64,000 bases of DNA from DATEDA01 sp963789885 (GTDB lineage Bacteria > Pseudomonadota > Gammaproteobacteria > Burkholderiales > SG8-39): contig CAWBNB010000040.1 in NCBI GenBank assembly GCA_963789885.1, forward strand, positions 62,001 through 126,000, in the 5' to 3' direction. The notes below the pieces were generated by a model. That model saw only the letters and a list, made by a program, of their open reading frames with translations. It was not told the DNA's origin and did no database searches. This document shows, piece by piece, positions 28,025 to 35,900 of the stretch (positions are counted from its first letter, which is position 1; the number at the start of each line of letters is the position of its first letter). The position numbers were made by a program, and so were the translations under genes.

Positions 28025-28789
28025 ATGGTCGAACTGACTCATGACGAGGAATTCGCAGTCCTCACGATCCGGCGGCCTGCCGCCCTCAACGCGCTCAGCT
28101 TCGAGCTGATCGGGCGGATCGGCGAATGCATCCGCGAATCGGGGCGCTCGTCCGCCCGGGCGCTGATCGTCACCGGCGAGGGCGAGAAATCCTTCTGCGC
28201 CGGCGCCGACATCAAGGAGCTGCAGCAACGCGGGTTGGCCGCGCAGCGCGAAGGCGCGGAGCTGGGTCAAGCGGTGTTCGCGCTGCTCGACCGGCTGCCC
28301 ATTCCTTCCGTGGCGCTCGTCAACGGATTCGCGTTCGGCGGCGGCTGCGAGCTGGCGCTCGCCTGCACCTTGCGGCTCGCGCTGCCGAATGCGAAGTTCG
28401 GTCTCCCGGAGGTCAAGCTCGGTCTCATTCCCGGCTATGGCGGCACCCAGCGCCTGCCGCGCCTCATCGGGCCCGGCCGCGCGCTGGAGCTCGTGATGAC
28501 CGGCCGGACCGTTGGGGCCGAAGAAGCGCTTTCGATCGGGCTTGTCAACCGGATCGTCCAGCCGCCGGGACTCGCCGCCGCCAAGGCGTACGCGCGCGAG
28601 TTCACCGGCCACGGCCTGCGTGCGCTGCAGTTCGCGCGGGAAGCCGTCCAGCGTGCGCTCGATGTCCCTCTGCAGGAAGGGTTGCGGACGGAAGCGGATC
28701 TTTCCACCCTCGCCTACCGCACCCGCGACGCGGAGGAAGGCATGCAGGCATTCGTCGAGAAGCGCAAACCCCAGTTCCGCGATGAGTGA
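28025..28789 (+). CDS. enoyl-CoA hydratase (crotonase)
   Basis: Canonical hydratase of 254 aa. FCAGADIKELQQ and NGFAFGGGCELALACTLRLA supply the oxyanion hole. Catalytic glutamates are expected in GLPEVKLGLIPGYGGTQRL, where the PE is present. It ends FVEKRKPQFRDE. GTG 28019 overlaps the ligase stop, but ATG 28025 is preferred. It could hydrate cyclohexene-carboxyl-CoA (BadK role) or linear enoyl-CoA; the sequence does not separate these. Confidence 0.92.
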   Translation: MVELTHDEEFAVLTIRRPAALNALSFELIGRIGECIRESGRSSARALIVTGEGEKSFCAGADIKELQQRGLAAQREGAELGQAVFALLDRLPIPSVALVNGFAFGGGCELALACTLRLALPNAKFGLPEVKLGLIPGYGGTQRLPRLIGPGRALELVMTGRTVGAEEALSIGLVNRIVQPPGLAAAKAYAREFTGHGLRALQFAREAVQRALDVPLQEGLRTEADLSTLAYRTRDAEEGMQAFVEKRKPQFRDE

Positions 28790-28848
28790 TTCGGCCCGAC
28801 AAGCACAACGGAGCGCCCCGCGGCGCTCGAACGATCCAAGGAAAATCC

Positions 28849-29724
28849 ATGAGTGAGATCAAAACCATCGGCGTAGCGGGTGCCGGCACGATGGGCGCCG
28901 GCATCGCCATCGTCTGCGCTCGCGCGGGTTACCGGACGCGCGTGTTCGACCTGAACCAGCAGGCGCTCGACCGCGCGCGCGGTCAGACCGAATCGTTCCT
29001 GCGCAAGAGCGTCGAACGCGGCAAGCTCGCTGCGGAGAAGCTACCGGAGATCATGGGCCAGTGGCAGGGTTCGACCGATCTCGCGGCCTTCGCCGATTGC
29101 GACCTGGTGATCGAGGCGGTCTTCGAAAGCCTGCCGGTGAAGCACGAGCTGTTCGCCAAACTGCACAAGGTCTGCGCGCCGCACGCGATCTTCGCCAGTA
29201 ACACCTCCACGATCAGCATCACCGAGATCGCCGGCGGCTCGGGCCGCCCCGATCGCTTCGTCGGCATGCACTTCTGCCTGCCGGCGCAGCTGATGAAGCT
29301 GGTGGAAATGTCGCCCGGGCTAGCGACCACCGACGAAACCTTCTCTCGTGCCTGGTCGCTGTGCGAGGCACTCGGGCAAAAGCCCGTGCGCACCCAGGAC
29401 ACGCCCGGCTTCGTCCTGAACTACTTCGTCATCCCGTTCAACAACGACGCCATCCGGCTGGTGGAGCAAGGCGTCGCCGAACCCGCCGATATCGACCTGG
29501 CGATCAAGACCGCCATGGGCTATGCGATGGGCCCGATGGAGCTGCTCGATCTCATCGGCATGGACACCCAGAAGCTGCTGTGCGAAGCCATGCATGGCAT
29601 CACCAACGAGCCGCGCGCCGCCTGCCCTCCACTGGTGAAGCGGATGATCGCCGCAGGGTGGCTCGGCAAGAAGAGCGGGCGCGGATTCCATAGCTACGCA
29701 GACAGCAAGATGTTCGGAGCATGA
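28849..29724 (+). CDS. 3-hydroxyacyl-CoA dehydrogenase
   Basis: Monofunctional HAD of 291 aa: NAD fold TIGVAGAGTMGAGIAIV (residues 6-22), the catalytic pair region RFVGMHFCLPAQLMKLVE with the active histidine, SNTSTISI, and a C-terminal domain with MGPMELLDLIGMDTQ. It oxidises 3-hydroxyacyl-CoA to 3-ketoacyl-CoA with NAD. The start is ATG 28849 after AAGGAAAA; a longer frame from 28786 lacks this. The next gene, a detached HAD C-terminal domain, begins four bases after its stop. Confidence 0.93.
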   Translation: MSEIKTIGVAGAGTMGAGIAIVCARAGYRTRVFDLNQQALDRARGQTESFLRKSVERGKLAAEKLPEIMGQWQGSTDLAAFADCDLVIEAVFESLPVKHELFAKLHKVCAPHAIFASNTSTISITEIAGGSGRPDRFVGMHFCLPAQLMKLVEMSPGLATTDETFSRAWSLCEALGQKPVRTQDTPGFVLNYFVIPFNNDAIRLVEQGVAEPADIDLAIKTAMGYAMGPMELLDLIGMDTQKLLCEAMHGITNEPRAACPPLVKRMIAAGWLGKKSGRGFHSYADSKMFGA

Positions 29725-29728
29725 CCGC

Positions 29729-30379
29729 ATGAGCACGTACAGAATCGTCCGGGCCGGCGAAAGCCGGTCCTTCCCCGCTTCGCACCCGTTTATCGAGCGG
29801 GCCGATGGCCAGGGGGCCTCGCGGGTGTTCATCGGTAAGGACGCCGGCGCGGCCTTCAGGGCTGGCGGCGAGTTGGGCGCCTGCCCTTTCGTCGCCATCG
29901 AACTCGGCCTGGAATGTCTCGGCGTCCACACCGGCGAAGCGCGCGGCCAGGAGGGCTCCAATGCAGTCGGCTTCGCCCGTTTCCGCCTCGGTCGCGCCGA
30001 TCCCACTCCGCTGGTGGAACTCGTTCGCCAGCCCGCCACAAGGCCGACTGCGATCGAGGCGGCGCGCGCCGCCTTCGAGGCCGCGGGCCTGAAGGTCGCG
30101 GTCTGCGGCGATTTCCCGGGCCGCATCGTGGACCGGCTCATCCGCCCCTACCTCAACGCGGCTCTGCGCAGGCTCGACGAGAAATTGGCGAGCGCAGACG
30201 ACCTCGACAAGACCCTTTGCCTCGGTCTAGGGTACCCCGAAGGCCCGATCTCGCTTCTGGAACGCACGGGCCTTGCAGAACACCACGACGTCACGCTGGC
30301 GCTTTATCACGCGCTCGGCCAGGACCCCTATGCCCCGGCCCGGCGAGCCCAGGTTGCGAAGCTACGGGAAGCTCACTGA
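29729..30379 (+). CDS. stand-alone 3-hydroxyacyl-CoA dehydrogenase C-terminal-like domain
   Basis: Protein of 216 aa whose second half (about residues 110-215: GDFPGRIVDRLIRPYLNAALRRL, KTLCLGLGYPEGPISLLERTGL, YHALGQDPYAPARRA) is a 3HCDH C-terminal domain. Its first half is not a Rossmann fold and contains no NAD loop. Four bases separate it from the complete HAD before it. Long FadB-type enzymes carry a second copy of this domain, so it may act as a separate subunit completing that architecture (inference). Good codon use and an intact frame argue for a real gene. Confidence 0.8.
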   Translation: MSTYRIVRAGESRSFPASHPFIERADGQGASRVFIGKDAGAAFRAGGELGACPFVAIELGLECLGVHTGEARGQEGSNAVGFARFRLGRADPTPLVELVRQPATRPTAIEAARAAFEAAGLKVAVCGDFPGRIVDRLIRPYLNAALRRLDEKLASADDLDKTLCLGLGYPEGPISLLERTGLAEHHDVTLALYHALGQDPYAPARRAQVAKLREAH

Positions 30380-30427
30380 CCTGCGAGGTCGCGCTGGACA
30401 TCGGTACTGCATAAAGGAAGGCGCGAC

Positions 30428-30496
30428 ATGACGCTCAAAGTACTGGTCGCCGTCAGACGGGTGGCCACGGGCGGTTGCCGCGCCTTGGCTGCTTGA
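30428..30496 (+). pseudogene. truncated etfB 5' end
   Basis: A 22-codon frame, MTLKVLVAVRRVATGG..., follows AAGGAAGG. It looks like the start of electron-transfer flavoprotein beta subunit (typical start MKVLVAVKRV) and then stops. No more ETF sequence is found before the SDR at 30576. It is probably the relic of a deleted etfB in this beta-oxidation operon. Short length limits certainty. Confidence 0.45.
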
Positions 30497-30575
30497 CTTT
30501 GCGTCAGTTCTCTCCCGGCGCCGCGCGTCGCGCGCGCGCAGGCCGCAAGCCCACCGCAGCGAAAGGAATTTTGAC

Positions 30576-31334
30576 ATGGCAAGGTTCGCCAACCGCACCG
30601 CGGTCGTGACCGGCGGCGCAAGCGGCATCGGCGCCGCCACGGTCCGTGGGTTCCACGCCGAGGGAGCGTCGGTTGTGATCATCGACGCGGATGAAGGGGC
30701 GGCCAAGCGGCTGGCTACCGAGCTCGGGACTGATCGCGCTCTTGCGCTGACCGTGGATGTGAGCGACCCGGCGAAGGCACGGGCCTGCATCGACGACGCC
30801 GAGGTCCGCTTCGGCAAGCTCGACGTGCTGGTGAACAGCGCCGGCGTCCGGGATACCCACTCGGTGCTCGATCTGCCGTCCGATCGCTGGCGCCGCGTCA
30901 TGGGCGTGAACATCGATGGGGTCTTCAATGTCTCCCAGGCCTTCGTGCGCAAGGCCCGCGCCGCGGAACGGCCAGCGGCCATCGTGAACGTCACATCGAC
31001 CGCCGGCCTGATCGGCATCCCGAACCGGCCTGTCTACGTGGCGTCGAAGCACGCGGTCGTAGGACTGACGCGCGAGATGGCGATCGAGTTTGCCGGCCTC
31101 GGCATCCGCGTAAACGCGGTGGCGCCCGGCATGGTTCTAACGCCGATGACCCAACCGTATTTCGCGGATCCAGCGGACGCCGAGCGCATCCGGCACTCCA
31201 TGCCGATGGGCCGGGAAGGTCGACCGGAGGAGATCGCCGCGGTAATCCTGTTCCTTGCGTCGGACGACGCCAGCTTTGTGACCGGCGCGATCATCCCCGC
31301 CGACGGCGGCTTCACGGCCGGCAAGGGCCATTGA
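30576..31334 (+). CDS. SDR-family 3-hydroxyacyl-CoA/alcohol dehydrogenase
   Basis: Classical SDR of 252 aa: AVVTGGASGIGAAT (residues 9-22), NSAGV, the catalytic S-Y-K set in VTSTAGLIGIPNRPVYVASKHA, and a C-terminal FVTGAIIPADGG. BadH, the 2-hydroxycyclohexanecarboxyl-CoA dehydrogenase, belongs to this family, so in this operon it may oxidise the ring hydroxyl before BadI-like cleavage (inference). It is the last gene of the operon, converging on a minus-strand crotonase 26 bases away. Confidence 0.9.
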   Translation: MARFANRTAVVTGGASGIGAATVRGFHAEGASVVIIDADEGAAKRLATELGTDRALALTVDVSDPAKARACIDDAEVRFGKLDVLVNSAGVRDTHSVLDLPSDRWRRVMGVNIDGVFNVSQAFVRKARAAERPAAIVNVTSTAGLIGIPNRPVYVASKHAVVGLTREMAIEFAGLGIRVNAVAPGMVLTPMTQPYFADPADAERIRHSMPMGREGRPEEIAAVILFLASDDASFVTGAIIPADGGFTAGKGH

Positions 31335-31360
31335 GGCGGTGCGGCTGTTCGCCCCGCCGA

Positions 31361-32194
31361 TCATGCGCCGGTGAACACGGGCTTTCGCTTCTCCATGAAC
31401 GCGGTGCGGCCCTCGCGGTAATCGGCGCTGTCCATGCAGCGGCGCGTGTGCTCCGTCACCGCTGCGACGTCACGCTTGTCCGGCTCCTTCAGGACTTGTT
31501 CAATCGTGAACTTGGCAGCCAGCACGGACAGGGGCGCGTTGTCCGCGATGCTTCGGGCGAGATCCAGGGTCTCGCGCACCACGTTCTCGGTCGCGAGGAC
31601 GTCCACGAGCCCGATCGCGAACGCCTCCTGGGCCGTGAACTTGCGGGCGGTGTATAGCAGCAGCCGCGCACGCGCCGGCCCCACCAGCGAGACAAGCCGC
31701 TCCATGGGCTGGATCCCGTAAGCGATGCCGAGCCGTGCCGCCGGCACTCCGAACAGGGCGTCACTGGCCGCCACTCGCAAGTCGGCCTGCAGCGCGGCCA
31801 CCATGCCGCCCCCCAGGCAGTAACCCTGGATGCAGGCGATGCTCGGCTTGGGGAACCCGATCAGTTTGTCGCGCCCTCGACCGGTGATCCGGGCGAACTC
31901 GGCGTTGGCTTCGGAGTTGTTGCGGCGCGCGGAGAACTCGCTGATGTCGCCGCCGGAAGTGAAGGCTTTCCCGCCGGCGCCGCCGTACACGACCACGCGC
32001 ACGTCGCTTTCCGCGGCGAAGAGGTCAAGCGCGGCGCAGACACCATCCCACATCTCCAGGCTGACCGCGTTGCGCTTCTCGGGCTGGTTGAAGAGCATCA
32101 CGCCCACGTTGTCGATGCGTCCTGCGAGCAGCTTGCCGTCGGCGTAGCGCCCGACGATCCGCACCTCGTCTTCCAGTTTGATTCGGGCGTTCAT
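31361..32194 (-). CDS. enoyl-CoA hydratase/isomerase (crotonase)
   Basis: Crotonase of 277 aa with FTSGGDISEFSARRNN, QGYCLGGGMVAALQADLRVA and a C-terminal FMEKRKPVFTGA. The position after the second glycine-rich loop reads FGVPAARLGIAYG, the acidic pair of typical hydratases being absent, so isomerase or another activity is possible. Start ATG 32194 (MNARIKLEDEV). It lies at the 3' end of a minus-strand series starting near 34.5 kb, 175 bases after MaoC. Confidence 0.9.
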   Translation of the reverse strand: MNARIKLEDEVRIVGRYADGKLLAGRIDNVGVMLFNQPEKRNAVSLEMWDGVCAALDLFAAESDVRVVVYGGAGGKAFTSGGDISEFSARRNNSEANAEFARITGRGRDKLIGFPKPSIACIQGYCLGGGMVAALQADLRVAASDALFGVPAARLGIAYGIQPMERLVSLVGPARARLLLYTARKFTAQEAFAIGLVDVLATENVVRETLDLARSIADNAPLSVLAAKFTIEQVLKEPDKRDVAAVTEHTRRCMDSADYREGRTAFMEKRKPVFTGA

Positions 32195-32369
32195 GGCGTG
32201 AGGGTGGGGTTTCCTCTCGATAGGGGGATCCGGATCGCCCGGGTCCGTCACGGAACGAGCGACGATGCGGTTCGACCGCCGGACGCAGCTCGCCAGCGAT
32301 CGCGAAGAGCCGCGCCTCGCATTGGACCCCTACCCGGGCCGCGCGATGGCTGGATCGACCGGCCGACGG

Positions 32370-32841
32370 CTAAGCCTTGGGGCGCCGGCGGTACATCAGC
32401 GTCGCCTTCATCTCCTGGGCAACGCTGCCGTCCTGCTTGATGCACTGGCGCTCGAACGTGACAACGCCTCGGTCGGGCTTGCTCGATTCCTTTTTCTCGA
32501 TCACGCGCGAGCGCATGCGGATCGTGTCGCCGTGCTTTACCGGATTCAGCATGCGCCAGCTCGTCGATCTGCAGCAGCGCGAGCAGCGTGCCGTCGTTGA
32601 CGCCGCTCGCGTACTGCAAGCCACCCATGATCGCGTAGATGAGCGGGCCGTGCGCGATCGGCTCGCCGAACTGGGTGGTCTTGCAGTACTCGTGATTGGT
32701 GTGGACATCGTTGAAGTCGCCCGAGAGGCACGCGAAGTTCACGATGTCGGTCTGGGTGATGGTGCGCGCGGGCGTCACGAATTCCTCTCCGACTTCGAAG
32801 TCCTCGAAGTATCGGCCTCGCGGCTTGGGGGTCGTCGTCAT
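32370..32841 (-). CDS. MaoC-like (R)-enoyl-CoA hydratase (one frame break)
   Basis: Hot-dog-fold hydratase of about 156 aa. The hydratase-2 motif is present as SGDFNDVHTN, giving the catalytic Asp and His, followed by EPIAHGPLIYAIM. One extra G near 32556 breaks the frame; the remaining residues (RMLNPVKHGDTIRMRSRV to MYRRRPKA) run to 32370. Start ATG 32841, after AAGGATTGCC. It follows the thiolase 2 gene by 44 bases and could feed 3-hydroxyacyl-CoA towards it or towards PHB (inference). Confidence 0.88.
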
Positions 32842-32885
32842 GGCAATCCTTGTTGGGTGGGGGCACGTGGTACGCGCGATGTGCG

Positions 32886-34072
32886 TCAGCCCATCGCGTT
32901 GGCAAGGATGACGGTGCAGTGCGAAGACAGAACGCCGCCTTCGTTGTGCACCAGCGCGACCTCGGCTCCCTCGACCTGCCGCTCGCCCGAGACCGCCGCG
33001 CAGCTGGCGCACGGCCTCGACGATGCCGAACAGGCCGCCGGCAGCGCCGGCATGGGCATGCGACAGCATGCCGCCGTGCGTGTTGACGGGGAGCTTGCCG
33101 CCGATGCGAGCGTGCCCCTCGGCGAAGAATGCGCCGCCCTCGCCCGGCTTCGCAGAACCCGAGCTCCTCAAGCTCGATGATGGGCACGATGGTGAAGCAG
33201 TCGTACAGCTCGGCGACGTCGATGTCGCCCGGGCCGAGGCCGGCCATCTCGGTAGGCGACGCGGCCGGACTCGGTGGCACCGAACTCGGTCAGGCTCGGT
33301 GCGCACATGAGGTGCTCGTGGGTGTGGTACTCGCCGATGCCCTGCAGGTAGACCGGCTTCGCCTTGCAGGTCGCGCGCCCGCTCGGCGGAAGTGACGATG
33401 AACGCGCCGCCGGCATCGGAGATGAGGCAGCAGTCCAGCATGCCGAGCGGGTCGGCGATCGGCTTTGAGCGCGAGCACGTCCTCCACGCGTAAGCGGCTT
33501 CTTCATGTGCGCGTTGGGGTGCAGCAGGGCGTGCTCGCGGGTGTTGACCGCCACGTTGGCGAGCTGCTCGCGCGTGGTGCCGTACACGTGCATGTGGCGC
33601 TGCGCGATCATCGCGTAGAAGCCCGGAATCGAGCCGCCGTACGGTTGCTCGAAGTACGGGTGTCCGACCGCCATCAGCGCCGCGACCGCGGCGTCGCGCG
33701 ACTGGCCCGCTCGCGCGGTTCTCGCCAGCGCACACCAGGATGGTGTCGGCCTGGCCGGCGACGATCGCTTCGGCGGCGTGCTTGAGCATGACCGCGGGGC
33801 TCGCGCCGCCGACGATCAGGCGAAGCGTTGAACCGCGGCTTGAGCCCCAGGTACTCGCACATCACCGAGCCCAGCATGAAGTACGGCTCGGTGAACGAAT
33901 ACGCGGTCAGCAGCCCGTCGATATCGGACACCTTCAGGCCCGCGTCGTCCAGCGCGCGCTTCGCGGCCTGCGCGTTCAGCCCGAGGCCGGTCATGTGCGG
34001 GACCTTGCCGATCTCGGACTCGCCGACGCCGACGATCGCCACCTCGTTCTTGAGCGATGCGGGAGTTTTCAT
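32886..34072 (-). CDS. SCP-x-type thiolase 2, heavily frame-broken
   Basis: Second thiolase of the SCP-x group, about 392 aa after repair. Recognisable parts in order are VAIVGVGESEIGKVPHMTG, FTEPYFMLGSVMCEYLGLKPRFN, LKHAAEAIVAGQADT, GFYAMIAQRHMHVYGTTREQLA, DAGGAFIVTSAERARDL, ELYDCFTIVPIIELEELGF, NTHGGMLSHAHAGAAGGLFG and the terminus HCTVILANAMG. Eight single extra bases account for all shifts, and the span mod 3 agrees. It begins ten bases after the DUF35 stop and so forms the second thiolase/DUF35 pair. Confidence 0.88.
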
Positions 34073-34082
34073 GGTTGCTCCC

Positions 34083-34493
34083 TCAGGCCGGCACGCGCTG
34101 GAACTGCGGAATCATGGCGCCCTCGCCGCGCTCCTCGAAAGTCACCTTCACGCGGTCACCGATGCGGACCGAGAGCGCGTCCTCGCCGAGCACGTTGGCC
34201 ATCATGCGGGGCCCCTCGTCGAGGTCGATCAGGGCGAGCACGTAAGGAGCGCGCGGAGCGAAGGCGGCCATCGGCGCACGGCGAATGATAGTGAAGCTGT
34301 GGACGCTGCCGGTGCCCTTGGCTTCGACCCATTCGAGCTGATCGGACCAGCAGGCCGGGCACAGATGGCGGGGCATGAAATGCAGCGCCCCGCAGGCGTT
34401 GCACTTGCGTATCAGGAGCCGGCGCTCGCGCGCGGCATTCCAGTAAGGCAGGGAGTCGGCGTTTGCGACCGGCAGTGGCAGTGACGATTCCAT
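34083..34493 (-). CDS. DUF35 / OB-fold zinc-ribbon partner of thiolase 2
   Basis: Protein of 136 aa: zinc ribbon C31-x2-C34 and C45-x2-C48 (CNACGALHFMPRHLCPAC), then an OB fold with AKGTGSVHSFTIIRR and MMANVLGEDALSVRIGDRV. Intact, and paralogous to the protein at 4327. It is first of the group DUF35 - thiolase 2 - MaoC - crotonase, 55 bases after the ABC receptor gene on the same strand. Confidence 0.9.
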   Translation of the reverse strand: MESSLPLPVANADSLPYWNAARERRLLIRKCNACGALHFMPRHLCPACWSDQLEWVEAKGTGSVHSFTIIRRAPMAAFAPRAPYVLALIDLDEGPRMMANVLGEDALSVRIGDRVKVTFEERGEGAMIPQFQRVPA

Positions 34494-34548
34494 TGGCTTC
34501 TCCCCAGGGAAGGCGCCCGTGCTCCGTTCGCTCAGGCCGTCTGCGAGG

Positions 34549-35763
34549 TCATTTCTTCACGAGTGGACAGGCGCTCGCCGACAGCGGCTGGAACGCTTCG
34601 TCGCCCGGAATGGTGCGCTTGATCTTGATGATGTCCCACTCGCCTTTCGACTCCGCGGGCTTCTTCACCTCTGCGAGGTACATGTCATGCACCATCCGGC
34701 CGTCCGCGCGGATCTTCCCGTTCTTTGCGAAGAAGTCGTTGATCGGCGTGTCCTTCATCTTCCTGAGAACAGCCTCGGCGTCGTCCGTCTTGGTCGCTTC
34801 GACAGCCTTGAAGTAATGCATGGCCGCCGAGTACGCACCCGCCTGGATCATGGTCGGCATCGCCTTGTGCACTTCGAAAAACCGCTGCGACCAGTCCCGG
34901 GTCTCCTTGTTGAAGTCCCAGTAGAACCCGGTCGTGAAGACTATCCCCTGGGCTGCCGCCAGACCGAGGCCCTTCACGTCGGTGTCGAAGACGAGAAGCG
35001 TGGCGAGGGTCTGATTCTTCGTGAGGCCAAACTCTGCCGCCTGACGCACTGCGTTCTGGGTATCTCTCCCCGCGTTGGCGAGGCCGACGACCTTCGCCTT
35101 CGAAGACTGGGCCTGCAGCAGGAACGAAGCGAAATCGGAGGTGTTCAGCGGATGCCTCGTCGAGCCAACGATCTTGCCGCCCATGGCCTGAACGACGCCG
35201 CTCGTGTCCTTCTCCAGCGCGTGGCCGAACGCGTAGTCGGCCGTGATGAAGTACCACGTCGAGCCGCCCTCCTGCATCACCGCCCGGCCCGTACCGGTCG
35301 CGAGCGCATACGTGTCGTACACGTAATGGATCCCGTAGGGACTGCACTCCTTGTTGGTCAACGCGGTGGTCGCCGAGCCGGCGAAGATGATTGCCTTCTT
35401 CCTGTCGGCGGCGAGCCTTTGCATCGCGAGCGCCGCGGCGGAATCGGTGGATTCGATGATCAGGTCGACCTTGTCCGCCTCGTACCACTCGCGGGCCTTC
35501 GAGGCCGCCACGTCAACCTTGTTCTGATAGTCCGCGGATACGATTTGAACCGGTTTACCGAGCACCTTGCCACCGACATCCTTCACCGCCAGTTCGACGG
35601 CGCGCAAGACGCCGAGTCCACCGTTTGCGGAATAGACGCCGCCGGCGTCGACGATGACGCCGATCTTGACCACGTCGTCGGACACCTGGCCTGCGGCATG
35701 AGTCGTCGCGAGCGCGAGCGCCACGCTCCACGCGATTGCTACGAGCCGTCTCATGGATTTCAT
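34549..35763 (-). CDS. ABC transporter periplasmic receptor (LivK-like)
   Basis: Branched-chain-amino-acid-type solute-binding protein (Peripla_BP_6) of 404 aa. A signal peptide of about 26 residues (MKSMRRLVAIAWSVALALATTHAAG) is followed by VVKIGVIVDAGGVYSANGG, QNKVDVAASKAREWYE, FIFAGSATTAL-like and ITADYAFGHALEKD segments. Relatives often bind aromatic or aliphatic carboxylates in catabolic clusters. No ABC permease or ATPase genes are in the window. The reading frame is intact, unlike the genes on both sides. It may be first of the minus-strand unit continuing into DUF35. Confidence 0.92.
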   Translation of the reverse strand: MKSMRRLVAIAWSVALALATTHAAGQVSDDVVKIGVIVDAGGVYSANGGLGVLRAVELAVKDVGGKVLGKPVQIVSADYQNKVDVAASKAREWYEADKVDLIIESTDSAAALAMQRLAADRKKAIIFAGSATTALTNKECSPYGIHYVYDTYALATGTGRAVMQEGGSTWYFITADYAFGHALEKDTSGVVQAMGGKIVGSTRHPLNTSDFASFLLQAQSSKAKVVGLANAGRDTQNAVRQAAEFGLTKNQTLATLLVFDTDVKGLGLAAAQGIVFTTGFYWDFNKETRDWSQRFFEVHKAMPTMIQAGAYSAAMHYFKAVEATKTDDAEAVLRKMKDTPINDFFAKNGKIRADGRMVHDMYLAEVKKPAESKGEWDIIKIKRTIPGDEAFQPLSASACPLVKK

Positions 35764-35900
35764 CTGTTGGTTCCTCTGGATCGGTCTACCGCTCCGACAT
35801 GTTGCGCGGCGCCATCCGATCGGACGCTCGCAGGTAGATGCCTGGCATCGATCCGCACCGACGATGGACTTTACGGACCGGTTTCATCGTTACGATCGGC

